This document shows positions 32,901 through 39,434 of a DNA stretch of 64,000 bases, piece by piece. Made by a program: the position numbers and the translations under genes. Below the pieces are notes generated by a model. It saw nothing but the letters and a program-made list of their open reading frames with translations. It was not told the DNA's origin and did not search any database. Source of the stretch: Amphiura filiformis (Eukaryota; Echinodermata; Ophiuroidea; Amphilepidida; Amphiuridae); NCBI RefSeq assembly GCF_039555335.1, contig NC_092642.1, forward strand, positions 14,208,243 to 14,272,242, written 5' to 3'. The first letter of the stretch is position 1, and each line of letters begins with the position of its first letter.

Positions 32901-33235
32901 ATTATACAAAAGGCATGGTTTTAAGTTTATTAACAATAGCTTCTTAAAAGTGCACATTAAATTTGATGCCCTTTTCAGCCAGGTTACAATAATATGTAAA
33001 TTTAAAATCATTTAAGGAAATTAAACTTGATAGGCTAAAATCTGATTCATTTTGCCTTTCATCATCATAGGCCCATTTATAGTTGTGTGTGTTTATGCTT
33101 ACCATTATGGCAACTTGATTGAATAGTCACTGATCCATGACAATTGTAGTAGTCTCCAGTAACTTTGGTTTGGTTTCCACCTACACTAGTTCCAGGTTGT
33201 ATAACAGGCAGGTTTTCTTCTGTCTGGGACATCAT
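11816..33235 (-). CDS. Multi-exon adaptor-like gene: death-effector-like domain, alpha/beta exon and LIM domain (partial, possibly two genes)
   Basis: I rebuilt this gene from splice sites and phase. The coding exons on the minus strand are 33103-33235, 31962-32117, 23886-24011, 22026-22169, 21686-21838, 20995-21255, 18736-19038, 17228-17323, 15347-15534, 14776-14875, 14468-14586 and 11816-11974. The start is MMSQTEENLP, with an in-frame TGA about 50 bases upstream. The first seven exons all join in phase 1, and the last five join consistently in phases 2, 2, 1, 2, 1. The junction between 18736 (phase 1 out) and 17323 (phase 2 in) does not fit, so an exon is missing or these are two genes. 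Encoded features in order are an acidic Ser/Thr-rich segment, an NLS-like basic patch, an Asp-rich segment, a death-effector-like fold, an unnamed alpha/beta-like region, a LIM domain and a second copy of the acidic segment. A nuclear or cytoplasmic signalling adaptor is an inference. The 3' end is not found. Confidence 0.6.
12322..12679. mobile_element. TTAA-type MITE, family copy 2
   Basis: The element begins TTAAGGGGGTACTACACCCC and ends with the matching complement GGGTGTAGTACCCCCTTAA. The arms are complementary over about 100 bases, including TTTGTGCCTATTTTTGCA and its reverse complement near 12637. TTAA at both ends suits TTAA-targeting, piggyBac-like integration. There is no transposase. 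It lies downstream of exon 11 in the gene intron. Confidence 0.85.
12890..14420. repeat. Dispersed repeats related to the TGACCT satellite, plus a hairpin
   Basis: Non-tandem relatives of the 108-bp satellite occur here, with runs such as TTGACCTCAAATGACCTT (13029) and repeated ACCTCA/TGACC and CCCATACTGCAGC/CCCATACTGAAGC phrases. Bases about 13264-13365 form an inverted repeat (ATATTTATTGGT against ACCAATAAATAT). A related sequence is at 17585-17640. Bases 14090-14220 hold a CACTTCAGTAGTGG motif block of unknown origin. There are no exons apart from those of the minus-strand gene listed separately. Confidence 0.5.
14468..14586 (-). CDS. Exon 11: charged helical segment
   Basis: This exon has 119 bases, phase 2 in and phase 1 out, with acceptor TTGACACAG/TGTGG and donor TTTTG/GTACGT. 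It encodes VDQNDDPVDYSAIHEEGRQK and AKRAMETGEQHSIDQIIGF. It is likely an amphipathic helix. The family is not recognised. Confidence 0.6.
14776..14875 (-). CDS. Exon 10: Ser/Thr-rich linker
   Basis: This exon has 100 bases, phase 1 in and phase 2 out, with acceptor CATGTAG/ATATTC and donor AACTGA/GTAAGT. It encodes IQQLMIFTRTNTETDSSSAK and HIDQGCQTDQPT. No domain is recognised. Joining in frame on both sides is the evidence that it is coding. Confidence 0.6.
15347..15534 (-). CDS. Exon 9: LIM zinc-binding domain
   Basis: This exon has 188 bases, phase 2 in and phase 1 out, with acceptor TTTTTACAG/TTCC and donor AAATG/GTATTA. It encodes a full set of LIM zinc ligands in the order Cys-x2-Cys, x16, His-x2-Cys, x2, Cys-x2-Cys, x19, Cys-x2-His. 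Readable pieces are SSCAGCKLPLHQ, YHYECFTCVTC and KLLCLQH. LIM domains are double zinc fingers that bind proteins in nuclear or cytoskeletal scaffolds. This is the most secure domain call in the gene. Confidence 0.8.
15755..16666. mobile_element. hAT-type element with perfect 8-bp target duplication
   Basis: The element starts CAGTGGCATCGCC and ends GCTATGCCGCTG. The flanks are ATCATGAA on both sides (15747-15754 and 16667-16674), an exact 8-bp duplication as hAT transposases make. There is no transposase gene. Another inverted-repeat element (15834-16437) sits inside it. It lies in the intron between exons 8 and 9. Confidence 0.85.
15834..16437. mobile_element. AATTGAATACC-ended element, copy 1, nested in the hAT element
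   Basis: The ends are reverse complements (AATTGAATACCTGAGTGG and its complement), and the phrase GGGCCCAACTCC/GGAGTTGGGCCC recurs at both ends and twice inside. A second copy in the opposite orientation lies at 22187-23871. This copy keeps the uninterrupted site CCTCTTTAATCC, where copy 2 carries an insertion. It encodes no protein. Confidence 0.85.
16728..17142. mobile_element. Second hAT-type MITE with perfect 8-bp target duplication
   Basis: The ends are CAGGGGCGTAGCCAGC and its near complement GCTGGCTACGTTACTG. The flanks are TTCCTGGG on both sides (16720-16727 and 17143-17150). The interior has G-rich and poly-pyrimidine runs and no ORF of note. It lies in the same intron as 15755-16666. 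Confidence 0.85.
17228..17323 (-). CDS. Exon 8: short linker exon before the LIM domain
   Basis: This exon has 96 bases in phase 2-2, with acceptor ATATTTTCAG/TGCC and donor CAATTAAG/GTTTGT. It encodes ARKSPLNLEEFFSHLMCVGN and QDMEIDIESQL. The join to the LIM exon is in frame. Its incoming phase does not match the previous known exon. Confidence 0.5.
17560..18735. other. Intronic stretch, repeats and unresolved exon search region
   Basis: Dispersed-repeat motifs (CAATAAGTATTGGATG; GTCCTCGG) are present. The exon that would repair the phase break between exons 7 and 8 should lie here, but I could not pick one with confidence. One minus-strand open frame (17880-18077) is not convincing. Confidence 0.35.
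18736..19038 (-). CDS. Exon 7: unnamed alpha/beta-like domain
   Basis: This exon has 303 bases in phase 1-1, with acceptor TTTTTCAG/CTGATGG and donor GAAGAAG/GTAAAG. It encodes a compact, non-repetitive region: MKVEFKIEGHA, then a helix KNKQVKAFITRVAKNLGM, then QINLTGQFNGCVGIILQIP, then a helix AVSRLRDAVM, and ends GVHIEGEPY. The strand-helix-strand-strand-helix-strand order suggests a small alpha/beta fold. I cannot name the family. The even codon use and good splice sites make it a real exon. Confidence 0.7.
19655..20140. pseudogene. Two LINE reverse-transcriptase fragments in opposite orientations
   Basis: On the plus strand, about 19690-19800 reads NIGIPQGSIIDPLFITYENS, the RT block B pattern (PQG then a DPLF variant of LGPLLF). 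On the minus strand, about 20020-20140 reads LYQMYCSLILPYMKYGILLW and KEYLMKISNFKKGL, the RT thumb-side region also seen in the LINE at 35.5-37.4 kb. Both are short and broken. Confidence 0.6.
20285..20940. other. Intronic non-coding stretch
   Basis: The region begins with the G-rich phrase GCCCGGGGTGGGCACTCAA, which looks like the edge of a repeat, but no matching end was found. The open frames in it have no recognisable content. Confidence 0.35.
20995..21255 (-). CDS. Exon 6: second half of the death-effector-like domain
   Basis: This exon has 261 bases in phase 1-1, with acceptor CATTTCAG/ATAAGC and donor AACAAC/GTAAGT. It encodes SGEDFVELIESKNLLHPDNL and CFLQMVLIMVEQCSVLQKM. This follows the DED layout of helix 4 (LFxxLExxxLLxxDNL), helix 5 (xxLxxLL) and helix 6. 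The usual RxDL motif is not evident; QCSVL stands in its place. DED is therefore likely but divergent, and CARD or another death-fold is possible. Confidence 0.65.
21541..21670. repeat. Hairpin element with near-perfect 27-base arms
   Basis: The arms, about 21545-21571 and 21641-21667, are reverse complements (GATAGGACTTTGTCTTTTGC and its complement) around a loop of about 70 bases. The hairpin begins 15 bases after the exon 5 donor. It is either a tiny MITE or a stable structure in the pre-mRNA. Confidence 0.75.
21686..21838 (-). CDS. Exon 5: basic linker and first half of the death-effector-like domain
   Basis: This exon has 153 bases in phase 1-1, with acceptor TTCTATCACCAG/AATCC and donor AAACAAG/GTAATT. 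It encodes a lysine-rich start (KGKRKKKSG), then YNAIKVKLSLMSTDTLKVCK and MLLKQ. The helix pattern, ending LK-x-CKMLLK, resembles the first helices of DED folds, whose general pattern is LS-x-x-x-LK-x-L. The match is by pattern only and there is no strict signature motif. Confidence 0.6.
22026..22169 (-). CDS. Exon 4: Asp-rich low-complexity segment
   Basis: This exon has 144 bases in phase 1-1, with acceptor ACTAAAGAG/GCTTTG and donor CAAGATG/GTGACA. In the frame that fits its neighbours it encodes an Asp/Asn-rich run with two ENGLYSDD repeats. Another frame of the same trinucleotide repeat gives a poly-Met ORF, which I reject. It is less sure than its neighbours because simple repeats can stay open by chance. 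Confidence 0.45.
22187..23871. mobile_element. AATTGAATACC-ended element, copy 2, split by a TTAA insertion
   Basis: This is the reverse-oriented partner of 15834-16437, with the same ends (AATTGAATACCTGGGTGG and CCACTCAGGTATTCAATT). It is interrupted at TTAA by a 1.1 kb element (22391-23490). Without the insert it would be about 580 bases, close to copy 1 at 604. The element fills almost all of the intron between exons 3 and 4. Confidence 0.85.
22391..23490. mobile_element. Nested TTAA-flanked element with inverted ends
   Basis: TTAA stands on both sides (22387-22390 and 23491-23494). The ends are complementary (GGGCAGAGTAATGGGAGA against the complement of CTTCCATTACTCTGGCC). The interior is AT-rich with one CG-rich patch at 23.18 kb and no transposase frame. 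Comparison with copy 1 of the host element shows the empty TTAA site. Confidence 0.85.
23886..24011 (-). CDS. Exon 3: basic, NLS-like
   Basis: This exon has 126 bases in phase 1-1, with acceptor TTTTTCTAG/ATCATG and donor GAACAG/GTTTGT. It encodes HAKKNGNPYKRKRSDDGNGQ followed by a proline-rich and basic tail (PPPKLQRSGDD). KK plus KRKR with a short spacer looks like a bipartite nuclear localisation signal. The donor lies 14 bases from the end of a transposon that fills the following intron. Confidence 0.6.
24770..25085. repeat. Tandem repeat, about 46-bp unit
   Basis: The phrase AGCCTTATGNNGGTATTTGGCTG, with an AANAATATACTA spacer, recurs about six or seven times with point changes and small gaps. 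It is non-coding and lies in the long intron between exons 2 and 3. Confidence 0.8.
25440..26525. repeat. Duplicated minisatellite block
   Basis: A unit of about 40 bases containing AGAGGGAGTATGTAAATTAA and ATGGAACAGCC occurs three to four times at 25495-25660, and again at 26345-26525 with the same leading phrase AATTTGATTAGGGGAAAGC. The 700 bases between them carry several CTTGGGTGG phrases. Non-coding. Confidence 0.75.
26535..27062. mobile_element. Possible Helitron/Helentron-like fragment
   Basis: A CG-rich stretch starts with tandem GTCCGTCC and TATCGCG phrases after TATCATAATACTAATCATGG, and ends at GAAATCTAGTTTATATTATA. A CTAGT end beside AT-rich flanks and a GTCCGTCC head recall Helentron-like non-autonomous elements. 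I see no diagnostic hairpin or coding sequence, so this is tentative. Confidence 0.35.
27085..29365. repeat. GGGGCCC satellite, alternating units of about 143 bp
   Basis: Units of about 143 bases repeat from 27.1 to 28.27 kb and resume from 29.11 to 29.36 kb. Each has GGGGCCCTGGGGCCCATA, CAAGTGCTATCAG- or CAGGTGCAATCTG-type phrases and TAGCTGCTTTATTT. Two subtypes alternate at first, giving a higher-order period of about 286 bases. The block is split by the element at 28273-29113. The open frames are by-products of the repeat. Confidence 0.85.
28273..29113. mobile_element. Inverted-repeat element inserted in the satellite
   Basis: The ends are complementary (TAGACTACTCCGTAGTCCA and the complement of TGGACTATGGCATAGTCTA). 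The satellite phrase GGGGCCCTG stands directly on both sides, which is either a target duplication or simply the repeat. The inside is non-coding. The interruption dates this insertion after the satellite expanded. Confidence 0.75.
30575..30954. mobile_element. Nested MITE with CCGTAACCAC ends
   Basis: The ends are TACCGTAACCACCCGGGTAT and the complement of TACCCGAGTGGTTACGGTA, matching in all but one base over about 26. TATATA borders both sides. The inner sequence repeats the GTATAAGCCCACC phrase. No coding sequence. Confidence 0.85.
31355..31585. repeat. Minisatellite, about 17-18 bp unit
   Basis: The unit TTTGACCAAAAATCACA recurs about twelve times with length variation. The open frame on the minus strand (31376-31726) is an artefact of this repeat. 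Confidence 0.85.
31605..31733. repeat. Palindrome in the TA-flanked element
   Basis: The left arm GATACACAAAGATATTGGTC and the right arm GACCAATATCTTTGTGTATC are reverse complements, with further outer pairing (AAAATTGAATGGAT/ATCCATCCAATTTT). The centre has CTCGCTG repeats. Confidence 0.7.
31962..32117 (-). CDS. Exon 2: acidic Ser/Thr-rich module, copy 1, GC donor
   Basis: This exon has 156 bases in phase 1-1. It encodes ESHVANQLQRSTHTMLTQPS, then an acidic stretch with DGDTSGVDVEQETESSE. The acceptor is ATATTAG/AAAGCC. The only donor that keeps phase with exon 3 is ACGAG/GCATGT, a GC donor; the nearby GT (5 bases on) breaks the frame. It is a close relative of the exon at 11816-11974. Confidence 0.65.
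32160..33102. other. Intron 1 of the death-effector/LIM gene, nothing recognised
   Basis: The region has short dispersed phrases with TTTGACCTTTGACC (about 32590-32610). No exon, RNA or complete mobile element is seen. Confidence 0.4.
33103..33235 (-). CDS. Exon 1 of the death-effector/LIM gene (start codon)
   Basis: It encodes 44 residues beginning MMSQTEENLPVIQPG and containing the segment KVTGDYYNCHGSVTIQSSC. The donor is TAATG/GTAAGC, phase 1. An in-frame TGA about 50 bases upstream and a possible acceptor (TTGTTTACAG) further up suggest that the exon begins with 5' UTR. I do not recognise the segment as a named domain. Confidence 0.6.
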
Positions 33236-35548
33236 ATTGTGCTGTTGTCTTCGGTTAGCTCCTACAACTCTTACATAACTTCAGTTCTGTAAACAATTAC
33301 ATTTTTAAGAGTTGTAAATATCTTTAAAACCAGATTATCTGAGCAGCAGAAGAGCTATCATGTACATCAGGGTGCAGAGGCTTATCCTCTCTACCCTACT
33401 TTAGTCCTCCTAAATAATGCCACTTGAGGGTTTTCTGGGGTTGTTGTAATAGCAACAAGCCCAGTTTCCTGCCCATTCCACTGTCACTTTAATGGTGCAC
33501 AGCCAATCAGGTCTCCCATTTCATTTTCCATTCCTTTGTTATGTCCATAGTTCTCTCAGTGATGCCCTTGTATGATCCTTTGATCATACTGAACCAAAAA
33601 ATCCCACCCACCCTCACAATAGCTGGAGAGTAAATCAATTAACTAAAATTAGTCAAAGATACTCCAATAAAATGGTATGCTGCTTTATGCTTTACTAGCG
33701 GGAGACCCGCGCTTTGCGCGGGTCCCCGCTAGTTGAGTAAATGGGAGCGGTTAGTACACGGGAGTGGTTAGTAAACATGGTAAACGGTGACGATGATAAT
33801 CATGGTGTCTTGGTGTAGATTATTCATCCAGTATAGTAATGACCATGTTAGCTTGATAATCATATGTTAGCTCCTGTCATATTAAAGAAGCTAAATAATC
33901 CAGACCTGTGATAATGTTGTTACTCACTCAATCCCTCAGATTTCTTTTGAAACAGCTCGTGACAAAATGGTTGATTTTAACTTTATCCCAACAGACATAA
34001 AACATTAATGTTAGAAGAGGTTGCTAGAAAACGTTTCAATTTCGGGTTATAATGGTAAGCAACATGTAAGCAACATGTTTAAAAGTTAAGCGTGCATTTT
34101 AAGCGAGCCCGTGTTAATAGCTAGGCCTACATTATAGCCAGGATTTATTTGCGGGGGTCGCAGAATTTCCAAAATGTGGACTTTCAAGTTCCACTAAAGT
34201 GGGCTCACCCACCCCTATCATTTAATCTTTTAGGGCTATACTGAACAGTTGAGCGACTCGGTTGGCTATATTTTAACATTCCATCTGAAAAGTGGACTTT
34301 TTTTGCAAATCTGTCACCCAATAACCCCTCCCCCCACCCCTTTTGTTCATCAGCTAACACCCAATGATCCCCCGAAATGGCTTTAAGGCCTTTGCTTTGA
34401 CCCAGTTTCTAATTCTGAGGGGACACAGCCGGCTGCACGGCGCGCGACACAATGGTGCTTCATGGCCATTCAAAAAGGCGGCGGCAACAAACTTCCGAGT
34501 GTGCCCCCCCCCCTTCCCAAATTCCTGGATCCGCCACTGTCTCAGAAAAGCAGTCAGTCACGTACACACCCAGACAAACATACGCTACGCGCGGTAAGCC
34601 AGCATTAAATGCGTACATACCATACGCCGCAATGCGCGTGAAACCATGGTGGGGTGTACGCGCAGGTGCGTGACTCGCCACTTATCGCGCGTGTTGGACA
34701 CCGCTTGCATTTGACGCGTTTGCTGTCATGACTTGACCCATAAGGTTATTGACCTCAACGGCCTAGCAACCGAACATTTTTTTTTGTTATTTCCATAGTG
34801 ACTGAATAGTTTTGCAAAAATGAACGTCAGATGGTTTAATGGCAATATGTACCCGATCAATGTACAAATAAATCAGAGCTGAAAGTGAAAGCATCTCGGA
34901 GCCTGCTTCTGGACAAGATTTAGCGACTTCCTTTTATTTATATAGATGTTTGGTAAATAAATGCTTTGCATAAAGGTTCTTCAAAACCTGAAGAATCTTG
35001 TCAGTAGATTGCCTCCACTTTCTACTGCACTTTATAGAGGATGATTGACTATTATCCATCAAAATAATGAACTGTCTTGTTCAGCCATTTTAATTAAAAT
35101 GGCAGATTTTGACAAAACTACCGCTCCTAGTAAAGTCTTGATTTTGGCAGGGTATGTTAGTTTACTAAAGTACATGTATATTACAATCGTGTAAAAAACG
35201 GAATTAAAAAAAAATATTGAGGGTGTCCTTCTCTGCAAATGTTACAAAATGGCTTTAACTAACATAGGGGTAGCGCCCCAGTGATCATGGCTGATAGTGA
35301 AGATTAAATGGGCGTCCTTTTTTGAACCTGTATTGTGTTAGTCAACCATGAATAGTACTTTAAACCACAGTTTGGAAATTCCCATTATCAAGCCTCACAC
35401 AATCACCCATGCATGTATGAATTCAACTTCGAGTTGCCTGTTCAGAAGGCATTTACTTAACCCTTAAAAATTTCTGTGTTATTTTATGTATGGATATATT
35501 ATATGTGGATGTATAACAAATGAATTGCCAATTTTTTTTCAATTGTAC
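33236..35548. other. Upstream region with a GC-rich hairpin and a repeat edge
   Basis: At 33694-33731 a hairpin has 18-base arms (ACTAGCGGG...GACCCGCGC and its complement) with a 3-base loop. It may mark a Helitron-like end. At 34500-34543 a run of C then GGATCCGCCACTG looks like one end of a hAT-type element, but the other end was not found. A CG-rich patch lies at 34.57-34.70 kb. No gene is supported. Confidence 0.4.
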
Positions 35549-37400
35549 ATCAATCAATCAATCAATCTTTATTTCATTCAAAATACAACAATACAATAAC
35601 AGCAAAACAACACATTTGAATGAGGAGATGCTCAGAAGGCCAAAAAGGCCTGAACAAGCACCCCCTTAACCTTAGCCTAAGTTTCTTAATTTGTCTAATA
35701 AAATACAATTTCATACATACAAACACCCCCCCACCCTCTTTCATACATTCATGTATAACTAACTAAGCAGGAAAAAAATGATGAATAAAGAACATGCAGA
35801 ATATAAATTAGTATTTCATAACATTTGCTCACGTACGTATATCGCACAAGAAAGCTGACATTTTGTGAATATAGTATAAATGCTAAGAGATCAGTTAATT
35901 TTAATCGATTTTTTGTTTTAAAAGAAAAAAAATAAAAATAAGTAAATCCAAACTAAGAGGTATTAAGTGTACATTTCTATAAGGTTTGTTTTAATTTGGG
36001 ATCTAAAGAGTTTTACTGATGTAGCCGTTTTAGGCGCATCTGTCAATCGAATGCCATTTTCTTGGCCCGGCGGTTCTTATTGTTTTGTTAGCAAACTCTG
36101 TTTTTGTAAGACAGATCTTGTAATCTTCAGCGTTTCTTGTGTGATACCTGAGGTGATTCCTCTGCTCAACAAAATAACTATTGAAGGCCTTTGGTAACTG
36201 ATTGGTATTATACTTGTACATAAAAGTGCTTAGTTCGAGATCATAACTATCATAAACATTAAGCAAATTGTAATTCTTGAAAATAGGGGCTGAGTGACTT
36301 AAAAAGTGACTATTCGATATCATTCTAAGGGCTTTTTTTGAAGTTTGAAAATCTTTTCCAAATATTTTTGACAAGTATTTCCCCATGCTAAGATACCATA
36401 GTTTATGTAAGGAAGTATTAAAGTACAATATAGTGAATACATTATTCGCTCGGGGACAAAATGTTTCAGTTGGTTTATTACACCAACACCTCTAGATATA
36501 TTCTTTGAGATGTTGGTAATATGAAATTCCAAGTTAAATTCTCATCAATTGTCACTCCAAGAAATTTGGTCTTATTCAACCTTTCCAGGATTACATTATC
36601 TAATATAATATTTTTAGTAACATTGTACAATCGTGTGATGTTTTGTGATTTGTACCAAGCACCATATAATTAGTCTTGCTTGCATTCACTGATAACTTAT
36701 TAGCCTTAAACCAATTATTTACTTCTTTTAATTCATTGTTGATAAGATCGTATTTGGACACAATGTCCTTATGTGAATAAGTTATAGTAGTATCATCGGC
36801 AAACAAGACAAATTTTAGAATGGTGGAAGTATTTATGATATCATTAACATACAAAATGAACAATAATGGGCCTAGGATGGAGCCTTGAGGTACTCCACAT
36901 ATTATATCTTTATGTTCAGATTTACAAGAATTGTAATACACATACTGTTTTCTATTATGTAAGTAATCTTTAAACCATTTTAAAACGTTTCCTCTAAAAC
37001 CATAATGTTCCAGTTTATGTAATAAAATACTATGGTCGATAGTGTCAAAGGCTTTTGACAAATCTAAGAAAATCCCAACAGTTGTCTCATTGTTTTCGAC
37101 AGCATTACTAATTTTGTCAATAAATTCCAAGATAGCCATATAGGTAGAATGTTTAGATCTAAAGCCAAATTGCTTATCATTTAGAATTTCATATTTATCA
37201 ATGTAATGTATGCATCTGTTGAACACAAGCCTTTCAAGTATTTTTGAAAAGCATGGCAGAACAGAAACTGGACGATAGTTTGAGAAAACTTCTGGATTTT
37301 CTTTCTTATAAATAGGAATTACCTTTGCGATCTTTAACTCATTTGGTACTACACCAGCAGTAATAGACAGGTTGAATATAATAGTTAATGTACATAACAC
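35549..37400 (-). mobile_element. 5'-truncated Jockey/CR1-like LINE
   Basis: The minus-strand reverse transcriptase begins near 37400 with [20 protein letters not shown] and [18 protein letters not shown]. It continues through [12 protein letters not shown], block [15 protein letters not shown], block [20 protein letters not shown] and block [11 protein letters not shown], and ends its first frame at 36600. Downstream frames (36030-36530) continue the LINE C-terminal region (LILPYINYGILAWGNTCQKY). The 3' end is an AATAAA followed by a GATT tandem tail at 35549-35568, typical for this LINE class. Frameshifts near 36590 and 36350 make it non-functional, and the endonuclease half is missing. Confidence 0.85.
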
Positions 37401-37454
37401 AGGTCGCTTGAGACTTCACAGTTGTGTAACCCTGCATGAACATGATTACATGTA

Positions 37455-39010
37455 TGCGTGGCTGTATATTAAGGTTTTCAAAAGTGTTCTGCTTGATTAG
37501 CATGAAACTTGGATACAAAATCATACAATGGCTGAATGGCTGTTGGTTATAGCAAAGATTACAATATGGTCTACTTAACAGGTGAAAGGTACGTCATATG
37601 CCAACGGTCAAATGAAGTCAAAACTGTATATTGAAGCAACTTGTGCTTAAGTTTTAGGTTAGAGTTTATGCCAGCAAAGTATATGCCTCCTGTAAATAAT
37701 AAAAATTATACATCATAGAATGTTTGAAACATGTCAAGTTTTAAAAGAAAATTTCTTTAAGTTTTAAAAGAAAAATATTTCTTTAAGTTTTAAAAGAAAA
37801 ATATTATATTTAACTTACCAACACAGATTATGTCTTCCACTCGGAAACAGCTTTTCACAGAATGACACACTCAAAAAAGAAAATTGGGAAATTCCCCCTC
37901 GGCTCTGATTGGCTATATCAAATTGTCACGGCATCACATGATGATTAGCGCAGTCTATAAATACCATATATTATGATAGTAAATGTGGCATGGGTTTTTC
38001 CCACTTGCCTGAAACGAGATAGACAAAATACATAATTTACAACAAAACAAAAACAAGAGAACTGCCTTGAAAATAACAAACTTGAAAAATGTGTCCTAGG
38101 TGCTGAAGCAAGACATTTTTGGTAGGCGCTTATTTTTCATTATTTACATACATACAATATCCAAACACTGGTCATGCATCAATCGCCATATGACTGCTAT
38201 TATTTTATTTGTACACATATGGCAAATATTTGAACTTTAGCAAAAACTGAGTAATTTAATATGCAAAGTCAGGGTTTTGAGTTAAACATGGCGTAAAACT
38301 AAATCAGCTTTTTGGAAATTTTCCATTTTGGAAATTAAATTTGGGGATTTATAGTGTACCCATGCCAACCCACTGCACAGATCATCATTGTCTACTGCAG
38401 CCCAAGACCAGTGGCGTAGCCAGCACTTTTTCAGAGGGTGGGCAAAAGGGCCAAGGTAACTTTAAAGGGAGGGGGGAACTTTGATGAAAATGGTCAAAAT
38501 GGGCTAAAAAATACAAAAAGGCCTAAAAATATCATGGGGGGGGGGGCAAGACTTCTCATGAGAGGGGGGGGGGGAGCTGTTAACCATTTAACAACATGAC
38601 ACAGCTCAAAAGGTAGAATCTGCTGGTCAACCCAAGTCAAACCATCGCAACCAGCTCCCCAAGTTCTGTACAGGGTAGGCCACAACAATTAGCAACAAGT
38701 TCTTGTCCAGGGGAATTCCATGCTAGCCCAATTTTCACAAGAACAGAAATTGACACTGACAGCTCATTGACAAACTCATACTGTCACACCAATGGCATAG
38801 CCAGCACCTTTTCAGAGGGTGGGCAAAGGGTCAGCACTGCACACTTCACAGATCATCATTGTCTACTGCAGAGGGTCAGCACAAAAGAAAAATTTTAAGG
38901 GGAAAGGGGGAAAACATTGACGAAAATGGTTGAAAGAGGGGTGTAAAATGTACAAAAAAAAGCCTAAAAATCTTAAATATCAGAGCGGCCACAATCCGGG
39001 GGGGGGGGGG
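37455..39010. repeat. Tandem segmental duplication, copy A
   Basis: This block is repeated in the same orientation at 39435-41735. Shared landmarks in order are GATTAGCATGAAACTTGGAT, ATGCCTCCTGTAAATAA, TTTGAAACATGTCA, ACTTACCAACACAGAT, CAGTCTATAAATACCATATA, GACCAGTGGCGTAGCCAGC and TGTACAGGGTAGGCCACAAC. It holds G-rich runs and hAT-like ends (CAGTGGCGTAGCCAGC). No gene is recognised. Confidence 0.85.
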
Positions 39011-39434
39011 GCAAGAGGGGGGCCCCTTACTGATGAAGCTAACAATTTCACTGCTAAGTTATAAATACATGAATTGAATTCAGATAAAAATATTTTATAA
39101 AATAAGATATAATAGGTCCTAGCTAGTACTATTTGTGACATATTTCCACAAAACCTGGAACATCAAGAAGGGTTATTTTTAAAAGAAATAATTGGCTTTT
39201 CATGTTTGTTAATCACTCTTCATAGTGCTATATACGTGGAAAACAAATGTACATAGTCACTGTCAAATGTTTTTGATTGTTCTCTCTTTGTGTGCAGCCA
39301 TGTATATGAATCTGCATGTATGGAAACTATCTGGATGGGTAATTGCACATTGTGTATTAAAGTCACTTTGAGAGCGAGACCTTCACAGTTTTAAATTTAT
39401 ATTAAGGTTTTTTTTAATTGTTTTAATTTGTCTT

